Shown here piece by piece: positions 7,372-15,166 of a DNA stretch of 35,230 bases. The notes beneath the pieces were generated by a model. That model was not told the origin of the DNA. It searched no databases and was given only the letters and a program-made list of their open reading frames with translations. The stretch is from positions 1 through 35,230 of the forward strand of contig NZ_VKHP01000075.1 of the NCBI RefSeq assembly GCF_010811875.1. The letters are read 5' to 3'. The translations under genes were made by a program, and so were the position numbers. Every line of letters starts with the position of its first letter. Positions within the stretch are counted from its first letter, which is position 1. This stretch comes from Bradyrhizobium uaiense. Lineage in GTDB: Bacteria; Pseudomonadota; Alphaproteobacteria; Rhizobiales; Xanthobacteraceae.

Positions 7372-8931
7372 TTATCTGATCCCGATCTTCTCCCACAGCC
7401 AGCGCGCGACGGCATCGGGCGACGATGATGCATCGTTGCCCGACGCGCGCAGGTTCGCCTCGCGCATCTCGGCGATGTCGATCCTGCCGAGCAGCGGCCG
7501 CAGCGCCGCCTTGAGGGCCTCGTCGTCGCGCCGCTTCGGCGACAGCAGCACGATCGCGTCATAGGGCGGGATCGCGTGCCTGTCGTCCACGAGCGCAACC
7601 AGGTCGTATTTCGCGATCAACCCGTCGCTGGTGTAGCCCGCGATGACGTCGACCTCGCCGGAGGCGACCGCGGCATACATGAAGTCCGGCTGCATCTGGC
7701 GCTGGGCGCGGAATGTCAGCCCATAGGCCTTCTGGATACCGGCCCATTCCGGACGCGAGAAGAATTCATAGTCGCCAGCGATCGACATGGTCGCGGCGCG
7801 CGAGCCGAGGTCGGCGACGGAATGGATGCCGAGCTCATCGGCGCGCTTTCTCGGCATCACCAGCGCATAGGCATTCTCGAAGCCGAGCTCGCCGAACAGC
7901 GTGATGTTTTGCTTCGCCAGCGTCGTCTTCAGCTCGCCGAGCAGCTCGGCGCGGGGCCTGATGTCGGTGTGGTGGAACTGGTTGGCCCACAGCGTGCCGG
8001 AATAGTCGACATAGACGTCGATATCGCCCGATGCAAGCGCGTCGAAGATCACGTTGGAGCCGAGGCCTGCCCTGGTCGTGGCCGACAGTTCGGCCGCTTG
8101 CAGCCGCTGCGCGATCAATGCCGACAGCACATATTGCTCGGTGAACGTCTTGGCCCCGACCACATAGCGCGCATGCGGCCGCGCGATCGAGGGCACCAGC
8201 GTCGCCGCGATCAGGGCGGCAATGCCGAGCCCGCCGAGCGCGGTCCGAGCCCGGCTGCGGTTGCGCAGGCCGTTCTCAATCAGCGCCAGCAACTGGTCGA
8301 CGACAAGCGCGAGCACCGCGGCAGCAAAACAGCCGAACAGCACGAACACCCAGTTCTGGGTCTGCAATCCCGCGAAGATATAGTTGCCGAGGCTGGTCTG
8401 GCCGATCGGCGTCGACAGCGTCGCGGTGCCGATCACCCAGACCGCGGCGGTGCGGATCCCCGCCATCATCACCGGCAGCGCCAGCGGCAGCTCGACCATG
8501 GTGAGCGATTGCCGCGGCGTCATGCCGACGCCCTGGGCGGCCTCGAGCACCGCGGGATCGACGCCCGACAGCCCGGTGATGGTGTTGCGCAACACCGGCA
8601 GCATCGAATAGAGCGCGAGCGCCAGCACCGCGGGCAGGAAGCCGAAGGCGGAGAAGCTGAAACCGAGCCACGCCGCGGTCAACGCTGCGAGCGCCAGCAA
8701 CAAAGGATAGAACAGCGCAAGCAATGCGAGACCGGGCACCGTCTGCACGATGCTGGCAAGCCCGAGCAGCGCTGTGCGCAGCACCGGCCGGTTGCGGGCG
8801 ACGATCGCGAGCGGCAGGCTGATCAGGAGTCCGAGCGCCAGCGCTGACACGCTGACCCGCACATGACTGCCGAGATAATCCGGCAGATGTGAAAACGCCT
8901 CGCTCCAGCGTGGATCGGCTGATGGGCTCAT
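7372..8931 (-). CDS. Osmoprotectant ABC transporter permease fused to substrate-binding domain
   Basis: 519 residues. The first ~225 form a binding-protein-dependent permease with five or six helices and an EAA-type loop (LEAAQGVGMTPRQSLTMVEL). After a further helix near 230-250, residues ~255-519 form an OpuAC/OsmF-type binding domain for glycine betaine, choline or related compounds: VGAKTFTEQYVLSALIAQRL, GDIDVYVDYSGTLW and SGEVDVIAGYTSDGLI. Fusion of the two functions is known in the OpuC/quaternary-amine uptake group. The start ATG overlaps the stop of the upstream ATPase gene by four bases (8928-8931), so they are translationally coupled. The likely role is uptake of compatible solutes across the inner membrane. 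Confidence 0.9.
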   Translation of the reverse strand: MSPSADPRWSEAFSHLPDYLGSHVRVSVSALALGLLISLPLAIVARNRPVLRTALLGLASIVQTVPGLALLALFYPLLLALAALTAAWLGFSFSAFGFLPAVLALALYSMLPVLRNTITGLSGVDPAVLEAAQGVGMTPRQSLTMVELPLALPVMMAGIRTAAVWVIGTATLSTPIGQTSLGNYIFAGLQTQNWVFVLFGCFAAAVLALVVDQLLALIENGLRNRSRARTALGGLGIAALIAATLVPSIARPHARYVVGAKTFTEQYVLSALIAQRLQAAELSATTRAGLGSNVIFDALASGDIDVYVDYSGTLWANQFHHTDIRPRAELLGELKTTLAKQNITLFGELGFENAYALVMPRKRADELGIHSVADLGSRAATMSIAGDYEFFSRPEWAGIQKAYGLTFRAQRQMQPDFMYAAVASGEVDVIAGYTSDGLIAKYDLVALVDDRHAIPPYDAIVLLSPKRRDDEALKAALRPLLGRIDIAEMREANLRASGNDASSSPDAVARWLWEKIGIR

Positions 8932-9716
8932 GCCGCGCCGTCCCGCGGCAGCAATGCGCCGAGGCGTTCCGCCTGTCGCCGCGGCGTGCGCATGAGTTCG
9001 CCTACATAGGCATCGGTGCTGGCCGAGAGGTCCGCCGGCGTGCCCTGCGCCAGCAACCTGCCGCCGTGCATGACAGCGACACGATCGGCCAGCAGCAATG
9101 CCTCGGTCATATCGTGGGTGATCATGACCGTGGTCAGGCCGAGCTCGCGGTGCAGCGTGCGATAATCGTCGCCGAGCGCGTCACGGGTGAGCGGATCGAG
9201 CGCACCGAACGGCTCGTCCATCAGCACGATGCGCGGTTTCGCAGCCAGCGCACGCGCGACGCCGACGCGTTGGCGCTGGCCGCCGGAGAGCTCGTGCGGC
9301 AGACGGTCGCGATATTGTGAGCGGTCGAGCCGCACGAGGTCGAGCAATTCGTCGACCCGCGCCGAGATCTCCGCCTGCGGCCAGCCCAGCAGCTTCGGCG
9401 TGATGCCGATATTGCCGGCGACGGTGAGATGCGGAAACAGCCCGCCGCTCTGGAAGACATAGCCGATGCGGCGGCGCAGCAGGATCGGGTCGATCCGGCT
9501 GACATCTTCGCCCTCGACGGCGATCCGGCCGCGGTCGGCCTCGATCAGGCGGTTGGCGAGCCTGAGCAGCGTCGTCTTGCCCGAGCCCGAGCCACCGACA
9601 ACGGCAAGGAATTCGCCTTCGGCCACGTCGAGCGAGACGTCATCGACCGCCACCACGCGACCATCGTCAAAACTCTTGCCGACATGCGCGTAGGCAATCA
9701 GCGGCGTTGCAGGCAT
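8928..9716 (-). CDS. Osmoprotectant ABC transporter ATP-binding protein
   Basis: 262 residues with all ABC ATPase motifs: Walker A GGSGSGKTT, Q-loop YVFQSGGLF, signature LSGGQRQRVGVARAL, Walker B RIVLMDEPFGALD and the switch histidine in VMITHDM. It energises the fused permease/binding protein encoded immediately downstream, with a 4-base overlap. The frame extends to a GTG at 9743, but ATG 9716, with AGGA about 12 bases upstream, leads directly into the conserved core. The absence of a C-terminal CBS domain distinguishes it from longer ProV/OpuA-type ATPases. Confidence 0.88.
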   Translation of the reverse strand: MPATPLIAYAHVGKSFDDGRVVAVDDVSLDVAEGEFLAVVGGSGSGKTTLLRLANRLIEADRGRIAVEGEDVSRIDPILLRRRIGYVFQSGGLFPHLTVAGNIGITPKLLGWPQAEISARVDELLDLVRLDRSQYRDRLPHELSGGQRQRVGVARALAAKPRIVLMDEPFGALDPLTRDALGDDYRTLHRELGLTTVMITHDMTEALLLADRVAVMHGGRLLAQGTPADLSASTDAYVGELMRTPRRQAERLGALLPRDGAA

Positions 9717-9848
9717 TCTTGAGCCATTCCTGGGCGACCTCACGTCTCACCATCGTGAGCGACAGTGATAGCCCATAAAATGGACTTTGACTCGAGGTGC
9801 ACGCGCCTGCATCACGCGGTTTCGCAGGCTGGGCACGCGAAGCGCGTC

Positions 9849-9864
9849 AGCCCCTTCCGGGGCT
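9849..9864. terminator. Possible weak terminator hairpin
   Basis: AGCCCC-TTCC-GGGGCT is a perfect 6-bp stem with a tetraloop just past the stop of the small minus-strand gene ending at 9876. There is no T-run, so factor-independent termination is doubtful. Confidence 0.35.
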
Positions 9865-9875
9865 GTGAGCACACA

Positions 9876-10091
9876 TCACACTTCGTTCTTGGGTACGTAT
9901 TTGCCCATGATGCACTTGTAGCTCTGCAAGTGCCAGTCGTGATACGGGCCCTTGGCGAGCCAATCGGCGATGCCGATCTGGGCATTCACAGCGCAGGCGC
10001 CCATGGTGATGCCGGATTGGTCGCTGTTGGTGACGACCTTTTCCATGCAGAGCTGAGCATTGCAAAGGATGGCGACGAGCGTAACGAGCAT
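9876..10091 (-). CDS. Small cysteine-containing, probably exported protein
   Basis: 71 residues if it starts at ATG 10091; an upstream in-frame ATG at 10139 would add 16. The N-terminus (MLVTLVAILCNAQLC) is short and hydrophobic like a signal peptide, and the rest is hydrophilic with four cysteines in all (10, 15, 33, 60). No domain is recognised. The ribosome-binding site is weak. It stands alone between the osmoprotectant importer and the HD-domain gene. I rate coding as likely but not certain. Confidence 0.5.
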   Translation of the reverse strand: MLVTLVAILCNAQLCMEKVVTNSDQSGITMGACAVNAQIGIADWLAKGPYHDWHLQSYKCIMGKYVPKNEV

Positions 10092-10319
10092 GATGGTCTT
10101 TGTCCGTAGGATTGACCCGGTCTGAACCGAATCATGCACGGTTCATGCCATTATCAGCGGCTTTGGTGTCGCAACCGGCAAGACCGGGAAAGTACTGCTG
10201 AACGAATCACACGCTCGTCAGCGCGTAGCCGCACGCCCGCAGATACGCTATAGTTGCCGCCCAACTACGACGTGAGATCGGGGCGAGCGAGGAACGTTGC
10301 GCGGTCGGGGGCTGCATCG

Positions 10320-11156
10320 ATGATGACGTTACCTGAGTTGGCGGCAGGCGCTTTGGAGAAGTTTCTCGCCACCCATGTCAGCCGCACCTTCGGAGCTTCG
10401 CAGGCGCGCTTCGGCGAGCTCTTGCCGGCTGCCGCGCGCATCGCGCTGGAATGCATCGGCAACAGCGATGCGCTCTACCACAATGTCGAGCATACGATGC
10501 TGGTCACGCTCGCGGGGCATGACATCATCCGCGGCCGCGCGCTGCACACCCACGTCACCGCGGAGGATTACACCCATACGATCATCGCCTGCCTGACGCA
10601 TGACATCGGCTATGTGCGGGGTCTGCTGAAGGGCGATGGGCCGGATGGCTACATTGTCGATGCCTCCGGCAACAAGGTGGTGCTGCCGCGCGGCTCGTCG
10701 GATGCCGGCCTGATGCCGTATCATGTCGACCGCTCGAAGCTGTACGTGCTCGACAGGCTCGAGGCCGTGCTTCCGCTCGATCGCGAGCGCGTCGCGCGCA
10801 ACATTGAGGGCACGCGGTTTCCGGCGCCCGAAGGCCAGCAATATGACGATGAGGCGGCGATCGTTCGTGCGGCCGATTTCATCGGGCAACTCGGCGATCC
10901 CAACTACATCAGGAAAGCCAACGCGCTCTATCACGAGTTCGAGGAAGTCGGCATCAACCGCCAGCTCGGTTATGAATCGCCGGCCGACATCGTCGATCGC
11001 TATCCGCAGTTCTACTGGAATATGGTCGCGCCGCACATCCAGGGTGCCATCAATTGCCTGAACATGACGGCGAGCGGTCGTCAGTGGATCGCGAATCTCT
11101 ACAGCAACGTCTTCCGCGCCGAGCGCGAGGTGACCTTGTCCGGCCCGCAAATCTGA
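10320..11156 (+). CDS. HD-domain metal-dependent phosphohydrolase
   Basis: 278 residues from ATG 10320; a second ATG follows directly at 10323. The frame reaches a TTG at 10254 but the extension is not domain-like. Metal-binding HD-superfamily signatures are visible: YHNVEHTMLVTLAGHDII, then ACLTHDIGY with the His-Asp pair, and DEAAIVRAADFIGQLGDPNY with a later conserved Asp. The family hydrolyses phosphate esters or nucleotides, including cyclic dinucleotides in some members; the substrate here is unknown. No signalling domain is attached. It is transcribed alone, followed by a structured intergenic region. Confidence 0.8.
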   Translation: MMTLPELAAGALEKFLATHVSRTFGASQARFGELLPAAARIALECIGNSDALYHNVEHTMLVTLAGHDIIRGRALHTHVTAEDYTHTIIACLTHDIGYVRGLLKGDGPDGYIVDASGNKVVLPRGSSDAGLMPYHVDRSKLYVLDRLEAVLPLDRERVARNIEGTRFPAPEGQQYDDEAAIVRAADFIGQLGDPNYIRKANALYHEFEEVGINRQLGYESPADIVDRYPQFYWNMVAPHIQGAINCLNMTASGRQWIANLYSNVFRAEREVTLSGPQI

Positions 11157-11184
11157 CGCAAGACGTCAGCCCGCGGCCTTTCAG

Positions 11185-11260
11185 CACGGACTGTGCTGCG
11201 TTCCCCGCTCGTTTGCGGGGCCTCCACATTTCGGCCTGCTTCATCGTTGCACAGTCCGTG
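11185..11260. repeat. Nested inverted repeat
   Basis: A perfect 12-bp arm pair (CACGGACTGTGC at 11185-11196 and GCACAGTCCGTG at 11249-11260) encloses a second hairpin, CCCCGC...GCGGGG near 11203-11220. As RNA it would fold into a long stem with an inner stem. It follows the HD-domain gene and precedes an exported-protein gene, so it may be a terminator-like or dispersed repeat element. Confidence 0.6.
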
Positions 11261-11319
11261 GAAATCAGCGACGTTGCGCCATGGACCTCCGGATTGACCG
11301 TGTTTTCGGCCGTTTCAGC

Positions 11320-11991
11320 ATGATCTTCCGTTTCGCTCAATTGATTGCGGCTGCCATCGTCTGCTGGCCTGCGTTCGCAAGTGCCGCCGGTCCGGTCTAT
11401 GACGTCGATCTGTACGCGTTGATGTCGGGTACCTGCCGCAACGTCACCGTCGCGGGCCGCAGCTATACGTGCAAGGCGGTGGCTTACTTCCATACCCTGC
11501 GCGGCCGGTCGGAGTTCACCGTGGTGCTCGACGATCCCGCCGACAAGAGCCATATCGTCTCGTTCTCCGGCGAGAGCACCGAGCGAACCCAGGATAATCT
11601 GTTCGAGCTCGCGGTCGACCGCATGTTGTTGAAGTCCAGCGACCGCCCGCGCGTCGACGGCCTGCCGGTGCCGCTGGTCGAGATGTCGACAGGCTCGTGC
11701 CGTCAGGTCGGCAGTTTCATCACGCGGCAGGTGTCCAGCATCACCTGCGCCGCCACCGACCAAAGCGGCAAGAAGTACGAGCTGAGCTTCGAGTCGGATG
11801 GCTCGCCGATGACGCTGCGCCGGTTGCGCCAATCGACGCTGCCGTCGGAGCGGCAGCGGGCGCGCCAGATCGCGCAGCTCGAATGCCGTCTCAAGGCGCG
11901 GGCCGCGCAGGTCCTGCCGCGGGACACGACGGCCTTCATGATCCGTTGTCTCGGCGAAGGCGACGGCAAGCCGGCCGACGAGCAGCGATAG
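11320..11991 (+). CDS. Hypothetical exported protein
   Basis: 223 residues from ATG 11320, chosen because MIFRFAQLIAAAIVCWPAF followed by ASAAG is a well-formed signal peptide. An ATG at 11281 is in frame and would put 13 residues ahead of it. The mature part has several cysteines (GTCRNV, YTCKAV, GSCRQV, ITCAAT, LECRLK, IRCLGE) that could form disulfides in the periplasm. No known domain is recognised. It lies just upstream of two DUF3551 genes on the same strand, also exported, so the three may be one transcript. Confidence 0.65.
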   Translation: MIFRFAQLIAAAIVCWPAFASAAGPVYDVDLYALMSGTCRNVTVAGRSYTCKAVAYFHTLRGRSEFTVVLDDPADKSHIVSFSGESTERTQDNLFELAVDRMLLKSSDRPRVDGLPVPLVEMSTGSCRQVGSFITRQVSSITCAATDQSGKKYELSFESDGSPMTLRRLRQSTLPSERQRARQIAQLECRLKARAAQVLPRDTTAFMIRCLGEGDGKPADEQR

Positions 11992-12033
11992 CCGCGCGCG
12001 GCGGCGTTTCGGATCAAGCTTGAGGAGAACGCG

Positions 12034-12306
12034 ATGCGCTTGAAACTCGTGTTGGTCGCCGCCGTCGGCGGTTGTCTCGCCGGACCCGCCGCCGCGCAAA
12101 TGTACGATCCGAATTATCCGGTGTGCCTGGGAGTCTACGGCGGGAGGCTGACCCAGGAAGACATCGATTGCAGCTACACGTCGCTTCCGCAGTGCCAGGC
12201 AACAGCCTCGGGTCGCTCCGCGACGTGTTCGGTCAATCCGTTCTACAAAGGTCCGAAAACGCCGCCAAAGCAACGAGGGCAACGACAACGCCAGTCCGCC
12301 AACTAG
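12034..12306 (+). CDS. DUF3551 exported small protein (copy 1)
   Basis: 90 residues: a signal peptide (about 1-21, ending GPAAAQ), then the DUF3551 pattern YDPNYPVCLGVYGG, DIDCSYTSLPQCQATASG and TCSVNPFY. Four cysteines are conserved with the next gene. Ribosome binding is supported by GAGGAG before ATG 12034. DUF3551 proteins are small periplasmic proteins found in Bradyrhizobium and relatives, often in many copies, with no established function. The basic glutamine-rich tail is not shared with copy 2. Confidence 0.82.
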   Translation: MRLKLVLVAAVGGCLAGPAAAQMYDPNYPVCLGVYGGRLTQEDIDCSYTSLPQCQATASGRSATCSVNPFYKGPKTPPKQRGQRQRQSAN

Positions 12307-12399
12307 CGCGCTCAGGCTTGCGTATGGTCGTCGTGTCGCCAGTGCGGTTGACTAACTCCGGCAGTTGTGAGGAAACGGTCCGGCAATAAGGAGAATCCG

Positions 12400-12672
12400 A
12401 TGCGCCTGAAACTTTTCGCGATCGCTGCGTTCGCAGTCGCGCTGGCCCGACCTGCCGCCGGACAGGCCTATGATCCGAACTATCCGGTCTGTTTGCATCT
12501 CTATAACGGGCCGATGGCCGGAGACCACATCGATTGCAGCTACACCTCGATCCCGCAATGTCAGGCGACCGCATCGGGTCTCTCGGCGATGTGCATCGTC
12601 AACCCCTTCTTCGCTCCTCCGCCGCCACCCCCGGAGCGTCCGGTGCGCCGTGGACGCCATCCCGTTCAGTGA
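12400..12672 (+). CDS. DUF3551 exported small protein (copy 2)
   Basis: 90 residues from ATG 12400, preceded by AAGGAGAA. It has a signal peptide (about 1-22) and the same core as copy 1: YDPNYPVCLHLYNG, HIDCSYTSIPQCQATASG and MCIVNPFF, then a proline run (PPPPPP) and a basic tail. The frame extends to a GTG at 12367 without a good ribosome-binding site. The two genes are a tandem duplication 93 bases apart. Confidence 0.82.
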   Translation: MRLKLFAIAAFAVALARPAAGQAYDPNYPVCLHLYNGPMAGDHIDCSYTSIPQCQATASGLSAMCIVNPFFAPPPPPPERPVRRGRHPVQ

Positions 12673-12696
12673 GGCGGGCCTGCGAAGCTCGTCCCG

Positions 12697-13896
12697 TCAA
12701 ACCGGCACACGCAAGGCGTCGTAGGTGAACAACCAGTCATAGCGCTCGCGCACGCGGTCCGGCTGCCATTCGCGCGCGACATAGGCGTCGGCGCCTTCGG
12801 CGTCGGCGAGCGCCGGATTGTGGAAGCGCCGGGCATTCTCGGCCGACTTCGTCACGATCGTATTGGTCCGTGCCAGCCGCGCGGCCTGATAGCGCTCCAA
12901 CGCCTCTTCGGGCGGAGAGCTTTCAAGGCAGCGCGCCAGCACCATGCCGTCCTCGATCGCCATGTTGGCGCCCTGCGCCAGGAACGGCAGCGTCGGATGC
13001 GCGGCGTCGCCGAGCACGCAGGCGCGCCCGACGACGAAGCGATCGAGCGGGTCGCGGCCCAGCAGCGCCCATTTATAGGGAATGTCGAGGCTATCGATGA
13101 TGGTGTGGATCTCCGGATTCCATCCGGCGAAGGCGCCGCTGCACGCTTCTCGCGTGCCGCGTTCGGTCCACGACTCGACCGACCAGCTCTCGCCCTCGAA
13201 GATGCCGACGAAATTCAAGAGTTCGCCGCGGCGAACCGGATAGGTGATGACGTGGCCGCCGGGGCCGACCCAGTTGGTGCCGACGTCGCGCCTGAGACTG
13301 GCCGGTAGCCGTTCCATCGGCACCAGGCCGCGCCAGGCCGCGACGCCCGCGAAGAACGGCTTCGTGTCGCCGCCGATCTGCCGGCGAATTTCAGAATGCA
13401 CGCCGTCGGCACCGACCACGATGTCGCCGCGGTGTCGCTCGCCATTGGCCAGCCGAAGCCAGATGCCATCGGCGTCCTGATCGAAGCCGGCGCAACGGCT
13501 GTCGAGATGGAGCCGCCCGGGGGCGCGCGCATTGAACGCGTCGACCAGCACGCGATGAAAGTCGCCGCGATACACCATCCAGTAGGGCGCGCCATAGATC
13601 GCGCGCGACGAGGCGCCGAGGTCGAACAGCTTCCAGGTCCGCCCGGTGCTGAACAGCCTGATCTCCTTGCCCGCAGGCTCGCAGGCAATCTCCTGCATCT
13701 GTTGCTCGAGGCCGAGCGCGATAAGAACGCGTGTGCCGTTGGCGCTGAGTTGGACACCGGCGCCGAGCTCGCGCAGCTCGGACGCCTGTTCGAATATCTC
13801 GACCTCGATGCCCCGTTGCAGCAGCGACAACGCCGCGACGAGGCCGCCGATCCCGGCGCCGGCAATCAGGACTCTTGGCTTGCGCTGTGAACTCAC
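12697..13896 (-). CDS. FAD-dependent aromatic monooxygenase
   Basis: 399 residues of a group A flavin hydroxylase. The N-terminal dinucleotide-binding motif GAGIGGLVAALSLLQRG (from residue 12) and acidic partner EIFEQ bind FAD; VVGADGVHSEIRR is the DG motif; RACVLGDAAHPTLPFLAQGANMAIEDG contains the GD motif. The overall sequence resembles salicylate 1-hydroxylase and 3-hydroxybenzoate 6-hydroxylase. It would insert one oxygen atom into a phenolic ring using NAD(P)H. It is the last gene of the minus-strand operon, 15 bases after its neighbour, and presumably acts on a later intermediate. The exact substrate cannot be named. Confidence 0.88.
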   Translation of the reverse strand: MSSQRKPRVLIAGAGIGGLVAALSLLQRGIEVEIFEQASELRELGAGVQLSANGTRVLIALGLEQQMQEIACEPAGKEIRLFSTGRTWKLFDLGASSRAIYGAPYWMVYRGDFHRVLVDAFNARAPGRLHLDSRCAGFDQDADGIWLRLANGERHRGDIVVGADGVHSEIRRQIGGDTKPFFAGVAAWRGLVPMERLPASLRRDVGTNWVGPGGHVITYPVRRGELLNFVGIFEGESWSVESWTERGTREACSGAFAGWNPEIHTIIDSLDIPYKWALLGRDPLDRFVVGRACVLGDAAHPTLPFLAQGANMAIEDGMVLARCLESSPPEEALERYQAARLARTNTIVTKSAENARRFHNPALADAEGADAYVAREWQPDRVRERYDWLFTYDALRVPV

Positions 13897-13911
13897 GCGA
13901 TGTGTCCGCTG

Positions 13912-14307
13912 CTATCTGCGTGTGACCAGGAAGTCGTCGGTGAACTCGCCGCGCGACACTTTCACCGGGATCTCCCCCTCGCTGCCGATCTCGACGATTT
14001 CTGAGCCGGACTTGTTATTGTCTGATGTCAGCAGCTCGATGCGCGCGGCGATCCGTTCCGCCTGCCAATCCGTCAGCTTCCAGGCGAACCGGCCGCCGAG
14101 ATCGTGCATGCCGAAGTCGTTGTCGGCGGGTGCCAGCACCAGCTCGTCGCGCGAGACGGCGCCGGGAATCCGCTCCGCCACGGTGATCGTTTGCGGGTTC
14201 TCGGCAAAGTGTCGCAACAGCTTGGCCAGGGCGGCGATATCAGCGGCTTCGCCGAGGAACAGGAACAGCGGATGGAAATCGCTCGGCATGTATTCAAATC
14301 GCAGCAT
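13912..14307 (-). CDS. Operon-embedded protein of unknown function (131 aa)
   Basis: 131 residues from ATG 14307; a GTG two codons upstream (14313) is also possible. The protein is soluble, without signal peptide, and acidic, with recognisable segments PLFLFLGEAADIAALAKLL, FGMHDLGGRFAWKLTDWQ and a C-terminal beta-like EIPVKVSRGEFTDDFLV. I recognise no family. Its gene sits between the 64-residue unknown (25 bases upstream) and the FAD monooxygenase (15 bases downstream) with the same orientation, so it is co-transcribed with the dioxygenase genes and probably linked to their function. Confidence 0.75.
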   Translation of the reverse strand: MLRFEYMPSDFHPLFLFLGEAADIAALAKLLRHFAENPQTITVAERIPGAVSRDELVLAPADNDFGMHDLGGRFAWKLTDWQAERIAARIELLTSDNNKSGSEIVEIGSEGEIPVKVSRGEFTDDFLVTRR

Positions 14308-14331
14308 GATCACGTGTCCGTTGGGCCGGAA

Positions 14332-14526
14332 CTATTCGCTGAGCACCTTGATGACGTCCTGCGCATGGCACAGCTCGATGGTGCCGACGTCACCGGGCCG
14401 GGCAGGGCACTCCAGATAGCGCACCTGCAGCCACTGGCCGTCGTCCATGTTCTCCACCACCTCGGCCACGACGCCGGCTTCCAGCTTCAGCCGCGTGCCT
14501 ACCTTGATCGCCATCACGTCAATCAT
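14332..14526 (-). CDS. Operon-embedded small protein of unknown function (64 aa)
   Basis: 64 residues; ATG 14514 (Met5) is an alternative start. The sequence alternates short beta-type segments and glycines (VGTRLKLEAGVVAEVVENMD, GQWLQVRYLECPARPGDVG, QDVIKVL), suggesting a small barrel like SH3 or KOW domains. Two cysteines are present. No family is recognised. It starts 15 bases after the dioxygenase beta-subunit stop. Such a gene within a dioxygenase operon could encode an assembly or regulatory factor, but that is speculation. Confidence 0.72.
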   Translation of the reverse strand: MIDVMAIKVGTRLKLEAGVVAEVVENMDDGQWLQVRYLECPARPGDVGTIELCHAQDVIKVLSE

Positions 14527-14541
14527 CGCACCACACCTTGC

Positions 14542-15135
14542 TCAGAAGAACGTGGTGAGATTTTTGGCCAGCAGGATATTCTGTTCAAGCAATATCTCGC
14601 GCCGCGCGATCTTCCAGCCAGCGTCGGTCAGGCGCAGCGTGTCGTTGCGGCGGCCGACGAAGATGTAGGTCTCGTACTCGACGCGGTTCTGGTAGACGAG
14701 GAAGCGGCTGGTGACATCGAGCTCGCGCGCTGTGCCGATATCCGGGCGCGCGCCCCCGATTTGCACATTGCTGACCATGTGCGTGATCCGCGACAACGGC
14801 TCCTCTGCGAAATGCACGCCGGTCAGGATCTGCTCCACCCGCTTGGTCAATGTCCATTTGTCCTCGTCGAACCAGCTGATGCCTTCGCCGCGCTTGGTGT
14901 TCTCGCGTGCGGCCTGCTGGCCGAACTTCACATTGCGCCGGATCGGCATGAAATAGCTGACGTCCTCGGTGAGCAGCTCAAGCCAGTCGCGGAAGCGCCG
15001 GTCGTCGAGCAGGTCGGCCTCGTGGTAGTAGAAATCCTCGACATCGGCCTTCAGCCGGTAGTAAGCCGCCGATCGCTCGATCGTGGCGTTGGCTGCGCGC
15101 TCTTGCCTGTCCTGATCCTGAACGGTCGTTGTCAT
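14542..15135 (-). CDS. Aromatic-ring-hydroxylating dioxygenase, beta (small) subunit
   Basis: 197 residues of the SnoaL-like/NTF2 fold found in small subunits of naphthalene/biphenyl-type dioxygenases: VEDFYYHEADLLDDRRFRDW, LTEDVSYFMPIRRNV, then THMVSNVQIGG and the closing AGWKIARREILLEQNIL. It has a structural role in an alpha3beta3 oxygenase. The upstream frame to 15222 overlaps the end of the dehydrogenase gene; ATG 15135 is chosen because GAGGAG lies six bases before it. An ATG at 15141 is directly against the same site. The partner alpha subunit is two genes upstream, with a dehydrogenase gene between. Confidence 0.9.
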   Translation of the reverse strand: MTTTVQDQDRQERAANATIERSAAYYRLKADVEDFYYHEADLLDDRRFRDWLELLTEDVSYFMPIRRNVKFGQQAARENTKRGEGISWFDEDKWTLTKRVEQILTGVHFAEEPLSRITHMVSNVQIGGARPDIGTARELDVTSRFLVYQNRVEYETYIFVGRRNDTLRLTDAGWKIARREILLEQNILLAKNLTTFF

Positions 15136-15166
15136 GGTCATCTCCTCATCAGGCGTCGCGGGGTTC

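Noticed and set aside
7576..8847. A 423-residue plus-strand frame opposite the fused ABC permease
   Set aside because: Its composition is dominated by Arg, Gln and Glu, with no recognisable fold; the minus strand is clearly the gene.
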